From an uncultured Halomicronema sp. (GTDB taxonomy: Bacteria; Cyanobacteriota; Cyanobacteriia; Phormidesmidales; Phormidesmidaceae), in contig CALCPB010000835.1 in the NCBI GenBank assembly GCA_937897665.1, positions 1-7,066 on the forward strand: a stretch of DNA of 7,066 bases, given 5' to 3'. Position 1 is the stretch's first letter; each line of letters begins with the position of its first letter. The translations under genes and the position numbers were made by a program. Shown piece after piece: positions 6,269-7,066 of the stretch. The notes beneath the pieces were generated by a model. That model was not told where the DNA came from, did not search any database, and worked only from the letters and a program-made list of their open reading frames with translations.

Positions 6269-6682
6269 ATGCGGTTGCTGAAGAAAATTGCGGCAGGACT
6301 TTTATTGCTCTGCGGTCTACCACTCACTCTCGCACTCACCGTAGACCTGTTAAACCCTGACCTATCCCCAGAAGATAAAGAAGGCAGCGTTCCCGCCATC
6401 GTCTTGTTTGGCCTGCCGCCCATCGCGATCGCGGGCTGGCTGATTTACAGCCTGCGGCAGCAGCATGAATCAGCCACGAACAAGAGCGATCGCGAGATCG
6501 AGCAGCTATTTCTCCAGGAACTGCAAGCCAATGACGGCGTCATCAGTCCTATCATTTTCGCGACGAAAACGGAGCTGTCACTAGACGAAGCGAAGACGTA
6601 CCTCGATCAAAAAGCCGTGCAGCTCAACGCCTCATACGAAGCCACAGAGCAGGGCGGCGTGGACTATCGGTTCCCGCTGTGA
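6269..6682 (+). CDS. Small two-helix membrane protein with soluble C-terminal domain, function unknown
   Basis: This is a 137-residue protein counted from the ATG that follows AAGGGA; a GTG 18 bases upstream would add six residues. It begins MRLLKKIAAG, so a basic N-terminus leads into a first membrane helix at about 8-25. A second helix lies at about 42-61 after a short acidic loop (DLSPEDKEG, 31-39), and a polar tail runs from about 62 to 137. By the positive-inside rule the N-terminus and the tail (SLRQQHE onward) should face the cytoplasm. The tail, REIEQLFLQELQANDGVISP (75-94), then LSLDEAKTYLDQKAVQLN (103-120) and a closing GGVDYRFPL, has the helix-helix-helix-hairpin look of a small winged-helix-like module. 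I recall similar tails in hypothetical cyanobacterial membrane proteins. I do not recognise a named family and assign no function. It follows the methyltransferase in the same direction after 132 bp, so co-transcription is possible but unproven. Confidence 0.72.
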   Translation: MRLLKKIAAGLLLLCGLPLTLALTVDLLNPDLSPEDKEGSVPAIVLFGLPPIAIAGWLIYSLRQQHESATNKSDREIEQLFLQELQANDGVISPIIFATKTELSLDEAKTYLDQKAVQLNASYEATEQGGVDYRFPL

Positions 6683-7066
6683 ATGCCGTCTGTGAACGCC
6701 GCCACAGTTGACTCCGTCGGTCGATAGCAATCAATACCGGCTTCAGACAGGGGCAGTCAGGCCGTGACGTCCTGCGCTCACCAAACTTTCAGACAGCTCT
6801 CGACCCCGAGGAACTCGCTCGGAACCCCGCGATCGCCGTCGGGACCTCCCGATCAAGTGAGAACACCTGTCAAGAAATTGATCGGTCGCGATCACCTTAG
6901 CCATAACGGCGACAACGGTTGTCCTACTGACCGCAACCACGACGCATCTCACCCTCTTCACTACAGACGAACGCCACACAACCCTGGCAAACCCGGTGCA
7001 ACCCCGACAAAATAGCGCCAGCAGCGCGGCAGCTGATCGCCCCAAACCCAAACTCCACAGTCCATC
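6683..7066. other. Terminal region without a convincing intact gene
   Basis: This 384-bp stretch carries one HIP1 octamer (6829-6836) and a weak hairpin (CTGTG 6690-6694 with CACAG 6703-6707) soon after the membrane-protein stop. Open frames exist on both strands, but their translations are rich in Thr, Pro, His and Arg with no recognisable domain. The only suggestive signal is the possible broken signal-peptide start at 6857 onward, listed separately. I see no tRNA, CRISPR or transposase. Confidence 0.5.
6857..7066 (+). pseudogene. Possible frameshifted or mis-sequenced start of an exported protein (speculative)
   Basis: A GTG at 6857 opens MRTPVKKLIGR, a good basic n-region. If one base (such as G6890) is skipped, the frame continues ITLAITATTVVLLTA from 6891 as a hydrophobic core, then a Thr/Ser/Ala/Pro-rich stretch ending KPKLHSP at the window edge with no stop. 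Together this looks like a secretory signal peptide followed by a low-complexity exported region. Against it: there is no Shine-Dalgarno sequence before the GTG; a one-base shift must be assumed; the second frame has no usual start codon of its own before 6996; and 58 open codons are not rare at this GC content, with other frames here also open. It could equally be non-coding. Confidence 0.15.

Noticed and set aside
6764..7015. 83-codon plus-strand open frame
   Set aside because: The product is polar and rich in Pro, His, Asn and Thr with no motif; only its MRTPVKK segment is of interest, as part of the possible frameshifted signal peptide.
6743..7051. 102-codon minus-strand open frame in the terminal region
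   Set aside because: It is rich in Arg, Val and Ser with no recognisable domain, has no clear ribosome-binding site, and overlaps other open frames of similar length.
1..7066. CRISPR array, tRNA or rRNA genes, insertion sequence or restriction-modification pair
   Set aside because: I found no regularly spaced repeats, no tRNA-like cloverleaf, no transposase motifs and no endonuclease gene next to the methyltransferase.

Overview
The window looks like a piece of a cyanobacterial chromosome. The palindrome GCGATCGC (HIP1), typical of many cyanobacteria, occurs at least 13 times (for example at 1272, 2905, 3042, 3497, 4059, 4691, 5345, 5440, 5742, 6053, 6425, 6486 and 6829). The protein families also fit a filamentous or Leptolyngbya/Nodosilinea-like cyanobacterium with roughly 55-60% GC, but I cannot name the species.

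Layout from left to right: the 3' end of a MOSC-domain gene (+, cut by the window edge); a short convergent gap holding an imperfect inverted repeat of the AGAAACCGGGTTCCT type; a SpoIID/LytB-family cell-wall protein (-); a divergent 162-bp gap with paired repeats; a proline-dehydrogenase-like flavoprotein gene (+) that is clearly more AT-rich than its neighbours; a short convergent gap with a hairpin at its right-hand edge; a stand-alone DUF2126 putative amidoligase (-); a divergent gap with a 10-bp palindrome; a solitary beta-class DNA methyltransferase (+); a small two-helix membrane protein with a soluble C-terminal domain (+); and about 385 bp of terminal DNA with no convincing intact gene.

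Gene orientation alternates (+ - + - + +). Apart from a possible methyltransferase/membrane-protein pair, each gene therefore appears to be transcribed alone, and there is no obvious multi-gene system. I see no toxin-antitoxin, CRISPR, phage or transposase genes.

The points most worth following are protein-level oddities. The methyltransferase has a degenerate SAM-binding motif I (Val at two normally conserved positions). The proline-dehydrogenase-like protein keeps the flavin-binding landmarks but seems to have lost two of the three basic residues that hold the proline carboxylate. The DUF2126 protein lacks the N-terminal transglutaminase half to which this domain is often fused, and no transglutaminase, ATP-grasp or alpha-E partner lies beside it. 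All alignments here are by eye from memory of the families, with no database search.
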